Assembly (NCBI RefSeq): GCF_900890705.1
Contig: NZ_CAAHFH010000001.1
Span: 1,550,001 to 1,614,000, forward strand
Length of the DNA: 64,000 bases
Direction of reading: 5' to 3'
Source: Pontiella sulfatireligans
Lineage (GTDB): Bacteria > Verrucomicrobiota > Kiritimatiellia > Kiritimatiellales > Pontiellaceae
Positions 45,008 to 53,974 of this stretch are shown piece by piece. A model generated the notes under the pieces. It was not told where the DNA came from, did no database searches, and was given only the letters and a program-made list of their open reading frames with translations. Made by a program: the position numbers and the translations under genes. Every line of letters begins with the position of its first letter. Positions within the stretch are counted from its first letter, which is position 1.

Positions 45008-46828
45008 TTATTTAATGGGATCCAGTTTGATTCCTTGGAATGCAAAATTCTTCCATACGCCATTTTCTTTAGGCTTAACTTCCAAGTGATATTTTCCAGC
45101 AGCTGTAAACTCAACCTCTCCAAGTTCAAAAAGCTGATAGTCATTGGAGTATTTTGTACCCACAACGGTTTCTGTAAAGGTCGATCCTGCCGTAGAAAGA
45201 ACATACTCGCTACCAGCCCCATTAATATGCGCAGCGCCAGAATCTCGTCTTTTGTCCCCGCATGCATAGATGATGCTGAGCTTATATTTTCCGGGTTTTG
45301 TTATTATGTATTCAGCGGTGACAAACTCCATGGAGTCGTTCCAATCCTGAATTCCCAGTTGGTTTCTGTATCCCCGATAATTTACATAGGCTTTTTCCCC
45401 ATGTATTTGCATCGCTTGGCAATTAAATTCAAGTTGCCCATTTTCATGCTGTACCGGAATTGTATTCCGAGCGATTTCGCCTTGCACATCAAGAGCGATG
45501 ATGGTCACCCCGCTGTCATTTAAATAATTCGGCCAGCTTAATGAGAGCTGCTCCCCATTTTTTTCAAATTCAACAGGAACTCTTCCTTTTTTATGCAGCA
45601 ACTCCGCCTTTTTTACTGTTCCGCCAAAGTCGTGGAGAAGGAGTTGACCTAAGTCATCCTTATAAATGTGCAGATAAAGTTTTCCGGGTTTCTGCGACAT
45701 GGTTCCCCATCCGTATGTCCGGGGCCAAAACGGGCTCGCGGTTGTGCCATAGATGGCCTCGCCGTTTATCTTCAGCCAGGCACCAATTTGCAGCAAGCGT
45801 TCCTGCATTAACGAGGGGATGATTCCATCCGCTCGCGGGCCGATGCTTAACAAGAAATTCCCGCCACCGCCCACGATACTGCTAAAGGTCTGCAACAGTT
45901 CATCCCGCGATTCATAGTCATAGACACTTTCCGCCCGGTTATACGCATAGCTCTTTCCGATGCCCCGGTCCTCCTGCCATGGGTGTGCTGGAGTCGTGTA
46001 TTTCCCATTACCATATTCACTTTCAAATACATCGCCAAAATAGCCGCGGCTATCGCCACCGGCCCACCGATCATTAACGACGACCGTATCTTTCACCGGC
46101 GATTCATCATACAGCCACCGGGCGAGCTCCTCCGTCTGCCAAACTTCCTTCCCTTTCTCCCAGTCTCCATCCAGAAAAATATGCCAGGGCTTGTAGCGGG
46201 AAACGACTTCCTTGAATTTTGGGTGGAACCAATTCGTAGCAAAATCAGCGGGATCACTTAACCACTTTGGGTGATACCATTCATACAGGGAGTAATAGAG
46301 ACCCATCTTTAATCCCAGTTTTTCGCCCGCAACATTCAGTTCACCAATAAGGTCCCGTTTGGGCCCCACTTCCATACTATTCCAAGCCCCTGCATTTTGT
46401 GTTTTAGAATAGGCGGTCGGATACATGGCAAATCCATCGTGGTAGTTCGCGGTCGTAACCACATATTTGGCTCCGGATTCCTTAAAGAGCTTGCACCAGA
46501 AATCGGGATCCCATAATTCCGCCTTAAATTGAGGGGCAAATTGCTCGTATGTAAAGTCCGGGCCATACACGCGTTCGTGAAACTCCCGATTCGCGGGAGA
46601 GGTTCCAAGCAAATGCCAGTACCATTCGGAATAACCCCCTTCATAAAAAGAGGGAACGGAATAGACGCCCCAGACCACGAAGATTCCAAACTTATCCTCA
46701 TTGAACCACGAAGGAATTTCCCGGTTTTCATAGATCCTCTCGAATGAGGGAGCGGGAGACTCAGCAGCCGAAGCCTTCAGTCCCAGCATGGTCAATAGTA
46801 CAATTACAAATATAAATTTATTTTTCAT
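45008..46828 (-). CDS. GH29 alpha-L-fucosidase (copy B)
   Basis: This 606-residue secreted fucosidase is collinear with copy A (35580-37400). It has the same signal peptide type, nucleophile Asp220 in HIFLDGDWE and the same FGIFVVWG replacement of the usual HWG motif. Differences are concentrated in the loop after EWYW ([18 protein letters not shown] against YKLGLKPELKDFHDRVYG) and in the C-terminal domain. The gene starts 11 bp after PL8 copy B with a GAGGA site, the same spacing as in copy A, as expected for duplicates. It is followed 97 bp later by the GH29/tectonin gene. Confidence 0.88.
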   Translation of the reverse strand: MKNKFIFVIVLLTMLGLKASAAESPAPSFERIYENREIPSWFNEDKFGIFVVWGVYSVPSFYEGGYSEWYWHLLGTSPANREFHERVYGPDFTYEQFAPQFKAELWDPDFWCKLFKESGAKYVVTTANYHDGFAMYPTAYSKTQNAGAWNSMEVGPKRDLIGELNVAGEKLGLKMGLYYSLYEWYHPKWLSDPADFATNWFHPKFKEVVSRYKPWHIFLDGDWEKGKEVWQTEELARWLYDESPVKDTVVVNDRWAGGDSRGYFGDVFESEYGNGKYTTPAHPWQEDRGIGKSYAYNRAESVYDYESRDELLQTFSSIVGGGGNFLLSIGPRADGIIPSLMQERLLQIGAWLKINGEAIYGTTASPFWPRTYGWGTMSQKPGKLYLHIYKDDLGQLLLHDFGGTVKKAELLHKKGRVPVEFEKNGEQLSLSWPNYLNDSGVTIIALDVQGEIARNTIPVQHENGQLEFNCQAMQIHGEKAYVNYRGYRNQLGIQDWNDSMEFVTAEYIITKPGKYKLSIIYACGDKRRDSGAAHINGAGSEYVLSTAGSTFTETVVGTKYSNDYQLFELGEVEFTAAGKYHLEVKPKENGVWKNFAFQGIKLDPIK

Positions 46829-46839
46829 CTGTTCCTCGT

Positions 46840-49800
46840 CTACTTCTTGTTGTTAATTTCATGCCTTGCAAGCGTAACCGTGGTTGGCAGGCCATGCGTG
46901 CAATCTAACGTGACTTCCGTTTGGGTTCCTCGCTGAACGGATTTTATTCCATCCCCCGCCAGCCCCCCCCATGCACCTTCCAGAACCAACACGACGGTTG
47001 ACATTTCAGCATCGCCCGCGAAGCGTCCTGTCTTTTTACTCAACGGCGCATTCAGGTCGGGATTGCTCACCGCAAGACTCAGCTGACTGCCGTCTTCTTT
47101 CGCCATGATAAAGCAGGGGGTGGAAACCGATTTCACCAGAGAATCCCCCACCGTTCCGGCCTCGAAGCAGGCATAGCTTGTCAGTTTCAGCGCCGGATCG
47201 GAAACAATGTGAGCCCGATCATCCTTCCGTTCAATCTGCAGCCTCGGATCGGAAGCAAAGCGCTCTTCCAAGGTCTCGATATCCACCGACCCAACCTGTG
47301 GATAAACCAAATACGCGTATCCGGCTCCTTTCGGAGCCACTCCGTGATCGATCCACGCTACAGCGAAATCACCAGACTGTATCCGATCGCCGTTCAGGTT
47401 TTTGTCCTTTCCCGTCCAAATTGAATACCGGTTATGTGGTGCCGTCTGTTCTCGCTTCGCCACCAACAACCTGGACGGTTCCAACATCCGATAGGCGTTG
47501 CCGATCGGATCGATGATCCATGTACTCTTGCCGTTCTTGATTTCCGTACGATACGGGAACTCGCTAATCGTAGGTGCGCCACTGATTTGGATTTCATTCG
47601 CAGGGCTTTCCAAAAAGGCTTGAAATAGCGTGGTATGCACCGGATGTTCACGATCCACACTTTCAATGCCGGATCCGAGACAGAGCAGGCGACCCCCAAA
47701 GCAATGGACTGATTTACGGGCCTTGAGCTTTCCAGGAAAACTCATCTCTTCCTTGACCGGATCCACCGTAAATCCATCGGCTTCGTTTATCTTCATCGCC
47801 CACACCCCGTTGCCATCCAGCGAGCTGCCACCAGCAAACGTTTCGTACGAATTGAACATTACCAACTCTTTTTTCGGTTCCAACTCTTCATACGGCAACT
47901 CAATAGTGGTGGCTCCCGGCGGATGATTCCAATCCCAGCCTTGTTCCTCATAGCCGCTATCGCGTTTGCTCTTATTCGGCAAGATCTGCACCAGTCCATT
48001 GGATTGGTAGCGCCCGTAGCGGTTGTTCAAGACATAGATTTCAGATGCCCATACATAGCGGTTGTAGCCCTTTAAGTTGACCGACCAATCATCGCGCCGA
48101 TGCACGGACATGGCGGCATACGGAAACGTCCAATGCCCCGATGGAGCCGCGGGTTTAGCGATTGCCTGCTGCGCAAACAACTGCCGTATTTCGGAATCTT
48201 TTGGTTCCCCCCAGATTCGAAGATAAGCAGCGGCAACGTCCCGATCCAACCTTTCCGTTCCATCCGGCGAACCACTCCGCGCCAGCTGAAGGTAGGCTCT
48301 ACTTAACCCATCCATATTCCCGCCCAACGGATGACGCCCTGCCTGACCCAATCCCCAGTAGGTTGGATTGCTGTAAATCGTGGCCGCCATCATGGCGCGC
48401 TTCAAATTGGCATGCCCGGCTTCTCCAATGCGGAACGAGGTGCCACTGAGTAACTGCAGAATATTCGGCAATCTATTAAAGGCCCCTACGGCGTAGGCTG
48501 GATAATGCCCATGATGATGCCAGGCGGTGCCATCCGCCTTCAACCGCCCCGACTCGCCGGTCATCGCCAATGTCGTGGTGAGATTTCTTGAAAACGCCTC
48601 CAACAGCATCGCTCTGCGTTCAGCATCCTTCGTCATAAATACAGACATGAGACGATAGGTCGCCTCAGTCATGTAATAATCAATATCGGCATGGAGTTCT
48701 TCCGCTGGCAAAAACACCTCGCCCAAATTCAGGCGCCATTGCATCGAATCCGCCACTGCGGTCAAAAGCTGATTTCTTTCCAATACATCGCGCATCAGAA
48801 ACAGCGACGTATTGAAGTCCCGCATCCAATACCCGATGTGATGAAGGGTTCCCATTGAACTCCCGCTCTGCCACCCCTGATCCAGACTATACTGTACGGC
48901 ATCGACAAACAGCTTTTCCAGCAACGCCTTCTGATCGGCTGTCTCACAGGCATGATGGGCTTGAACCAATTTCATAAGTTCCGAACCCAGCTCCTTGATG
49001 CTCAGATACACCGGTTCATCCACCACTCCCAAATCATACCGAATGGGATCAACCTGAAAACCGAATCGCAACGGCTTGCCCTTGTCGCCCACACCCAATT
49101 CCGCAAACTTCTTCTGAAAATAGGCAGGTGACAGCTTCCCGGAGGCTCGCCCGAAAAATTGACTGCGCAGCTGATTATAGATTCGGCTCATCTCATCGTG
49201 CGCTTCTGGGGCAAACGAACTTGAGCGGGGTTCTTTCAGCAATCGCCAGTTCTTCAACTTGGGCATCCAGTGATCCGTCGACCCCTCCCCCCCCTTCTTA
49301 ATGAAGGGAACCTGCAGGTCCGTGTACACATGACGGTCATCTACATATTGCGAAAATACAATGTCGTCCAAAAACAACTCTTTCGCTGAAGCGGGTGCGA
49401 CAAACCGCACGGCATCAAACTGAACCGCAGCTTTCGGCTCCGGGGCTAGGCCCTGCATCTCGAAAAACGGAACCCAAAAAGTACGCCAGCCGACAAAGTC
49501 CAAACTCAAATCGAAATGCAGGTTAAATGTATTTCCCGCACCAAATTCAATCCGCAACGGCTCGTCCTGTTTCGATGGATTATAGATCGATAAGATAAAG
49601 GTAGGACTGGCCGAAAAGTGCCCCCCATATGCGGTGCCGCTTTCATCAATCCCCACCGTCTGCAATCGCTCGGCAACGAGCACTTTTTCAACATCGCACC
49701 TCCAATGAAGAGATTGCTGTCCAAACTGACAACGCTTGGCGCTCATTTCAATCGCGTCCGGAACCGCCGACCGAAAATGATCGAGATCGGCAGCGCGCTC

Positions 49801-49908
49801 GAACGAAGTTGCCCGTAAAAAATCCACTGGGGACGACGATGATCTCGCCTCCAGACTTCCTAGCAAACAAAATATAATTCCCCAAGCAAGGCCGTGTGTG
49901 TTCTGCAT
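46840..49908 (-). CDS. PL8 chondroitin sulfate ABC lyase-like polysaccharide lyase (copy B)
   Basis: This 1022-residue secreted PL8 lyase heads the long leftward array. The catalytic motifs [20 protein letters not shown] and [18 protein letters not shown] are intact. The N-terminal half (signal peptide, beta-domain, first part of the toroid) has diverged from copy A to about half identity, while from about residue 480 onward the two are about 90% identical. A GAGGTGAT site precedes the ATG. The gene diverges from the XylR-type regulator across a 343-bp region, so its promoter is a likely target of that regulator. Confidence 0.9.
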   Translation of the reverse strand: MQNTHGLAWGIIFCLLGSLEARSSSSPVDFLRATSFERAADLDHFRSAVPDAIEMSAKRCQFGQQSLHWRCDVEKVLVAERLQTVGIDESGTAYGGHFSASPTFILSIYNPSKQDEPLRIEFGAGNTFNLHFDLSLDFVGWRTFWVPFFEMQGLAPEPKAAVQFDAVRFVAPASAKELFLDDIVFSQYVDDRHVYTDLQVPFIKKGGEGSTDHWMPKLKNWRLLKEPRSSSFAPEAHDEMSRIYNQLRSQFFGRASGKLSPAYFQKKFAELGVGDKGKPLRFGFQVDPIRYDLGVVDEPVYLSIKELGSELMKLVQAHHACETADQKALLEKLFVDAVQYSLDQGWQSGSSMGTLHHIGYWMRDFNTSLFLMRDVLERNQLLTAVADSMQWRLNLGEVFLPAEELHADIDYYMTEATYRLMSVFMTKDAERRAMLLEAFSRNLTTTLAMTGESGRLKADGTAWHHHGHYPAYAVGAFNRLPNILQLLSGTSFRIGEAGHANLKRAMMAATIYSNPTYWGLGQAGRHPLGGNMDGLSRAYLQLARSGSPDGTERLDRDVAAAYLRIWGEPKDSEIRQLFAQQAIAKPAAPSGHWTFPYAAMSVHRRDDWSVNLKGYNRYVWASEIYVLNNRYGRYQSNGLVQILPNKSKRDSGYEEQGWDWNHPPGATTIELPYEELEPKKELVMFNSYETFAGGSSLDGNGVWAMKINEADGFTVDPVKEEMSFPGKLKARKSVHCFGGRLLCLGSGIESVDREHPVHTTLFQAFLESPANEIQISGAPTISEFPYRTEIKNGKSTWIIDPIGNAYRMLEPSRLLVAKREQTAPHNRYSIWTGKDKNLNGDRIQSGDFAVAWIDHGVAPKGAGYAYLVYPQVGSVDIETLEERFASDPRLQIERKDDRAHIVSDPALKLTSYACFEAGTVGDSLVKSVSTPCFIMAKEDGSQLSLAVSNPDLNAPLSKKTGRFAGDAEMSTVVLVLEGAWGGLAGDGIKSVQRGTQTEVTLDCTHGLPTTVTLARHEINNKK

Positions 49909-50251
49909 TATATCACCTCTAGTTCTCTTTTGCTGAGCGGGCTTCTGCGTTCATCAACAGTGAGAACAACCATGACATTTGGTTTTTTACTCACGCTCAC
50001 GGCCCTCTTCTGTTTCATCGTTTCCATAACTGCCAAACATGTTGTCAAAAATCACCGCGCCGGAACAGTGCTCGAAACACGACCTAAACTGGTCCCTATT
50101 TGCGACGGAAGCTAAATTCACTCTCCCAGACCCAAAGCCGTCCATTCCACTCACGCCAAAAAATGCACGCCGGCCCCATCATCCACTTCAAACATGCGAT
50201 TGACAATATCGACTGCTGTGCTAAATATTTAAGAAATATGAGAGGTTTGGC
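49909..50251. promoter_or_regulatory. divergent control region of the PL8/GH29 array and the XylR-type regulator
   Basis: These 343 bp lie between divergent genes. TTGACA (50200-50205), a 16-bp spacer and TAAATA (50222-50227) form a good promoter for the regulator, with its ATG at 50252 and a GAGAGG site between. A 47-codon frame from ATG 49972 could encode one membrane helix but has no supporting site. No promoter for the leftward array could be fixed. Confidence 0.55.
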
Positions 50252-51427
50252 ATGTTAGAAGTAAAAAAGGTGGCGTTACGGTTCTCCCTAAGTTCCGAGA
50301 TTATGCGGGATATCATTGATGGGGTTATTTTGTATACGGAAAAACATGGGCCATGGGAGATTGATATTCATTGCGAGGAACCCATTTCCCTCACCTCTTG
50401 GGCAGAGCTAAAACAGTGGGACGGAGACGGCATTATGGCTCCCGTCTACAACAAAGAGCAGGTTCGCATGCTGCAGGAAAAGGGAATCCCCGTCGTTAAT
50501 GTTGCAGCCGCATTGCAAGAAATGCCCTTCCCGACCATCTCGTTCGACAATGCAGCCATCGGCAGAATGGCGGCAGAACATCTGTTGCACCACAATCTGG
50601 ATCGTTTCGCCTTTATCGGGCCGAAGGATTGGCATTACAGCGTTCTGCGTTGCAATAGTTTTGCCGACACCCTTGCCCAGAATAATGCACCCTGCACAAA
50701 GCTATGGATCCGCCCATTATCCCCCTCCAAACAACTCGACGACAGCTGGATAGAGACCAACTACTATCTTGATGCCGTACGCCAGCTACAGCCCCCCATT
50801 GGAGTCTTTGCATCCAACGACCGGGTGGGGTACGGGATTATACGCGCCTGCCGACGCTTGGGGCTCAGGATTCCCGAAGATATCTGCCTCATCGGCGCAG
50901 ATAATGACCATATTCTTTGCAAGTTCGCCTACCCCAACCTGTCCAGCATTGCTCTGTCGGGGAAAAAATTTGGATATAAAGCCGCCCAAATGCTGGATGC
51001 CCAAATGCGGGGGAAACAACCGAAAGAGAGTGTGATTATAATTCCACCGGAAGGCATTATTTTACGAAACTCTTCAGACTTCCTCAATATTGAAGACACA
51101 AATGTCGCCGATGCGCTGCGATATATCCGTAATCATGCCGGGGGCTTTATTGACGTATCGAACGTGGTGAACGCTGTGCCTCCTTCCCGGCGAGTCCTAG
51201 AACGGCGTTTTCAGGATATCGTCGGACACGGCATCTATCAGGAAATTGGTCGTTGCCATGTCGAGCGGGCCAAGGAACTACTCAAGCAGACCAATTGGCC
51301 TATTTCGCGGATTGCGCAGGAGTCTGGATTTAACACCATCAACCGATTTAAAGATATGTTTCGAAAAATAACAGGCCTTTCCGCGACGGCATATCGAAAG
51401 GGTGGCGCAGTCCGCCCCAAAGAGTAA
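50252..51427 (+). CDS. XylR-type regulator (LacI-like sensor with AraC DNA-binding domain)
   Basis: This 391-residue regulator has an N-terminal periplasmic-binding-protein fold (about 5-275, with WDGDGIMAPVYNKEQVRML, PFPTISFDNAAIGRMAAEHL and FASNDRVGYGIIRACRRLGL) and two C-terminal AraC-type helix-turn-helices (about 285-385, ending GLSATAYRKG). This is the domain order of E. coli XylR. Ligand binding by the sensor domain would control nearby glycan genes, most likely the divergent PL8/GH29 array and the downstream hydrolase-like gene. The ligand is probably a mono- or disaccharide released by those enzymes. Confidence 0.9.
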   Translation: MLEVKKVALRFSLSSEIMRDIIDGVILYTEKHGPWEIDIHCEEPISLTSWAELKQWDGDGIMAPVYNKEQVRMLQEKGIPVVNVAAALQEMPFPTISFDNAAIGRMAAEHLLHHNLDRFAFIGPKDWHYSVLRCNSFADTLAQNNAPCTKLWIRPLSPSKQLDDSWIETNYYLDAVRQLQPPIGVFASNDRVGYGIIRACRRLGLRIPEDICLIGADNDHILCKFAYPNLSSIALSGKKFGYKAAQMLDAQMRGKQPKESVIIIPPEGIILRNSSDFLNIEDTNVADALRYIRNHAGGFIDVSNVVNAVPPSRRVLERRFQDIVGHGIYQEIGRCHVERAKELLKQTNWPISRIAQESGFNTINRFKDMFRKITGLSATAYRKGGAVRPKE

Positions 51428-51588
51428 AACGTCCCCCATCAATACGGATCAATAAGCAGTATAACCAGAATAGGAACCCGACGCAATTCGGACCCATATA
51501 AGTACGCAAAATCCCCGTTGCGCTTCCCGGTTGACCATATACTATCTATCTCTCAACTTTAATATAGATATCGATATGGAGATTTAGA

Positions 51589-53739
51589 ATGAGTGCGATT
51601 AGCCGGGACGAGAATAGAACTACAAAACCTTTTAAAATTATCCTGCGCTACGGACTCGACCCGTTCAATGTGCTGGAACAAAACCTCAAGCAGCTAACAA
51701 ACTTTGTGGAAGAATCCACCACCAACGAAGTTATGTTCCTGCTCATGCCGGAAGAACGCAGTTCAGGACACCCAACCATCGAACTGATCAAACCCTGGGT
51801 CGAGGCCATCAAACGGGCCAAAGTTCTGCTCAACGAACGCGGCGTGGAAGTGAGCCTGAACCCCTGGACCACCACTTACCACTGCTCTCGCGGCCGGACG
51901 CTTCACAAAGGACAGGACTTCCGTCCAATGGTCGGCGAAACCGGTGTGGCAAACGGCATGACCGCTTGCCCGCTCTGCGAGAACTGGCAGACCTATCTGA
52001 ACGAATACTTCGTCTACCTGACCCAGGAAATCAATCCCGTGGCCATGTGGATCGAAGACGACTGGCGATTGCACAATCATGGCGGCGAAATGGGCTATGG
52101 AGGCTGCTTTTGCGATCACTGCCTTGACCGCTTTTCCAAGCGGGTCGGCGAAGACGTGACGCGCGAACAGGCCGTTGCCGCAATAACACAGCCGGGCAAA
52201 CCACACCCTTGGCGCGCCCAGTGGCTCGAGGTGGCGCGACAGGGCTTGAGCGAGCCGGCCGAAAAGCTGACTAAGGCCCTCAAAGCCGCTTCGCCCGAAA
52301 TGCGCATCGGCTTGATGTCGAGCATCCCGGATGTGCAGAGCATCGAAGGTCGCGACTGGAATGGCCTAATGGATATTTGGACCCAAGACGATGAACGCTA
52401 TCTCATCCGCCCGCACATGCCGCCCTACACCGAGGAGCTGCCCCTTATTACCACCCCGGGGTATTCACGGCACACCATTGCCAATCTGGATCGCGATGCC
52501 GACATCTATCCCGAACTGGAAAACTCCCCTCGCTGCGGTGCGTACAGCGGAACGCATGCCTATACCGCATGGGAAATGTTCAATGCCATCTGTTTCGGAT
52601 CACGAGGCATTACGATCAACCACTTTGATAACATGGGGATGAACACCTACTATGACCGCGGCATGGGCAAAGCCCTCGCCAAGCAACGCCCGCTGTTCGA
52701 TGCCCTCATGCCATTGAAACTGAACGATCGTAAAGCGCGCGGCGTAAAAATCCTCTTTTCCCCTGACATTGCTGCTCACAAACAGACCGGCAACGGAATT
52801 GCACAGGCTGCCGCAAAACTCAACACCGGCGAAGATCTTTCAGGATCCTCGTCGGCCTCGCTCAACGAACTCGAAGGACATTCGGTAGACTGGAGCAAAG
52901 TCTTCTACATCCTCGGCATCAGCCATGGATTCACAAAAAGCATCGATGCCGCCCCCGGAACCATCTTTGCCGTGTCCGACCAGACCCTGCGCTGCTTCAA
53001 TGATGAGGAAATCAAAAAGCTGCTCAGCTATCCGTTGATCCTGGACCTGCAAAGCATCGAGATTCTGGTGGAACGCGGTTTTGGTGCCCTGATCGGAGTA
53101 AAAGACATTGACCGGACAAAACTCGACGACTCGGCCTATTCCCTCGAAGAAATCGAGCCCGACTTCTTTGGCGAACTCGAAGGCGGAGTCAACGCACGTA
53201 TGTGTGCTCAGCGATGCACCGATCCGATCGGCGTTCTAGCCTACGCACCGGAAACCCGCGTGCTGTCGACCATCAAGAATGCCAGTCTCGAAGAACTCTT
53301 CCCCGCCTCCGGCCTGTTTAAAAACGAACTGGGCGGCAGCATCTACACCTGCTGCTATCCGTTAGGAACCGCTCAATTCTACATGGCCTATTTCAACCGC
53401 GTACGTCAGGAATACTGGACCAAATTGCTCTTCACCATGGGCAACGAGGATTCCGACCAAACAATTGCAACGGGACACCCGATGCACGTCCACGCCCTCG
53501 ACATCGAAGACGGAATCTTCTGTGCGGCCAGCAATGTGGTGTACGACACAGCGGAACAAATATGCCTAAAACTGCCTGAACGGGATATCGCGAATAAAAC
53601 CTTCCGCGTCCTGAATGAAAAGGCTGAATGGGAAACGACCACACCGAAAGTAACGGTGTCCGATGGCGTGGCGGAAATTCTATTCGACCTTCAGGTTCCA
53701 ACGCTGAAAAGCGCATTCATAACGATCCGGTCCAAGTAG
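51589..53739 (+). CDS. uncharacterised TIM-barrel glycoside-hydrolase-like protein
   Basis: This 716-residue protein without signal peptide is probably cytoplasmic. The N-terminal 350 residues look like a clan-A-type barrel: FKIILRYGLDPFNVLEQNLK, VSLNPWTTTYHCSRG, VAMWIEDDWRLHNHG (a candidate catalytic Glu) and GYGGCFCDHCLDRFSKRVGE, the last recalling the cysteine-bearing CxxC segment of GH42-like enzymes. A middle domain (about 385-600) resembles a beta-galactosidase trimerisation fold, followed by a small beta-domain. No CAZy family can be named with confidence. It directly follows the XylR-type regulator. A cytoplasmic role on imported oligosaccharides is inferred. Confidence 0.6.
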   Translation: MSAISRDENRTTKPFKIILRYGLDPFNVLEQNLKQLTNFVEESTTNEVMFLLMPEERSSGHPTIELIKPWVEAIKRAKVLLNERGVEVSLNPWTTTYHCSRGRTLHKGQDFRPMVGETGVANGMTACPLCENWQTYLNEYFVYLTQEINPVAMWIEDDWRLHNHGGEMGYGGCFCDHCLDRFSKRVGEDVTREQAVAAITQPGKPHPWRAQWLEVARQGLSEPAEKLTKALKAASPEMRIGLMSSIPDVQSIEGRDWNGLMDIWTQDDERYLIRPHMPPYTEELPLITTPGYSRHTIANLDRDADIYPELENSPRCGAYSGTHAYTAWEMFNAICFGSRGITINHFDNMGMNTYYDRGMGKALAKQRPLFDALMPLKLNDRKARGVKILFSPDIAAHKQTGNGIAQAAAKLNTGEDLSGSSSASLNELEGHSVDWSKVFYILGISHGFTKSIDAAPGTIFAVSDQTLRCFNDEEIKKLLSYPLILDLQSIEILVERGFGALIGVKDIDRTKLDDSAYSLEEIEPDFFGELEGGVNARMCAQRCTDPIGVLAYAPETRVLSTIKNASLEELFPASGLFKNELGGSIYTCCYPLGTAQFYMAYFNRVRQEYWTKLLFTMGNEDSDQTIATGHPMHVHALDIEDGIFCAASNVVYDTAEQICLKLPERDIANKTFRVLNEKAEWETTTPKVTVSDGVAEILFDLQVPTLKSAFITIRSK

Positions 53740-53750
53740 ACCGAACCAAT

Positions 53751-53777
53751 AAACCGTTCCAGCCAGAGGAGCGGTTT
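53751..53777 (+). terminator. candidate terminator hairpin
   Basis: AAACCGTTCC pairs with GGAGCGGTTT (one G:T pair) around a 7-nt loop, 12 bp after the stop of the preceding gene and before a convergent gene. No strong T-run follows. Confidence 0.5.
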
Positions 53778-53974
53778 GTTGGCAAAAGAGACTTCGGGAC
53801 GTGGCGCCGAATCAGAGCGAGTCAGATACCGGGCCGGTTAAACTAATATGCGATCCGTCGTATTCCAGATGCATGAATGAGTCCAGCGCCTCCAAAGAAT
53901 GAATACTCATCAAGTATGCCCTGGACATAATCCGAGAACCCCCTCTTAAACCTCGCGCTATTCACGTCGATTTT

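Noticed and set aside
49972-50115. Small membrane protein of 47 residues between PL8 copy B and the regulator
   Set aside because: There is no ribosome binding site and no family resemblance; it may be chance in the control region.
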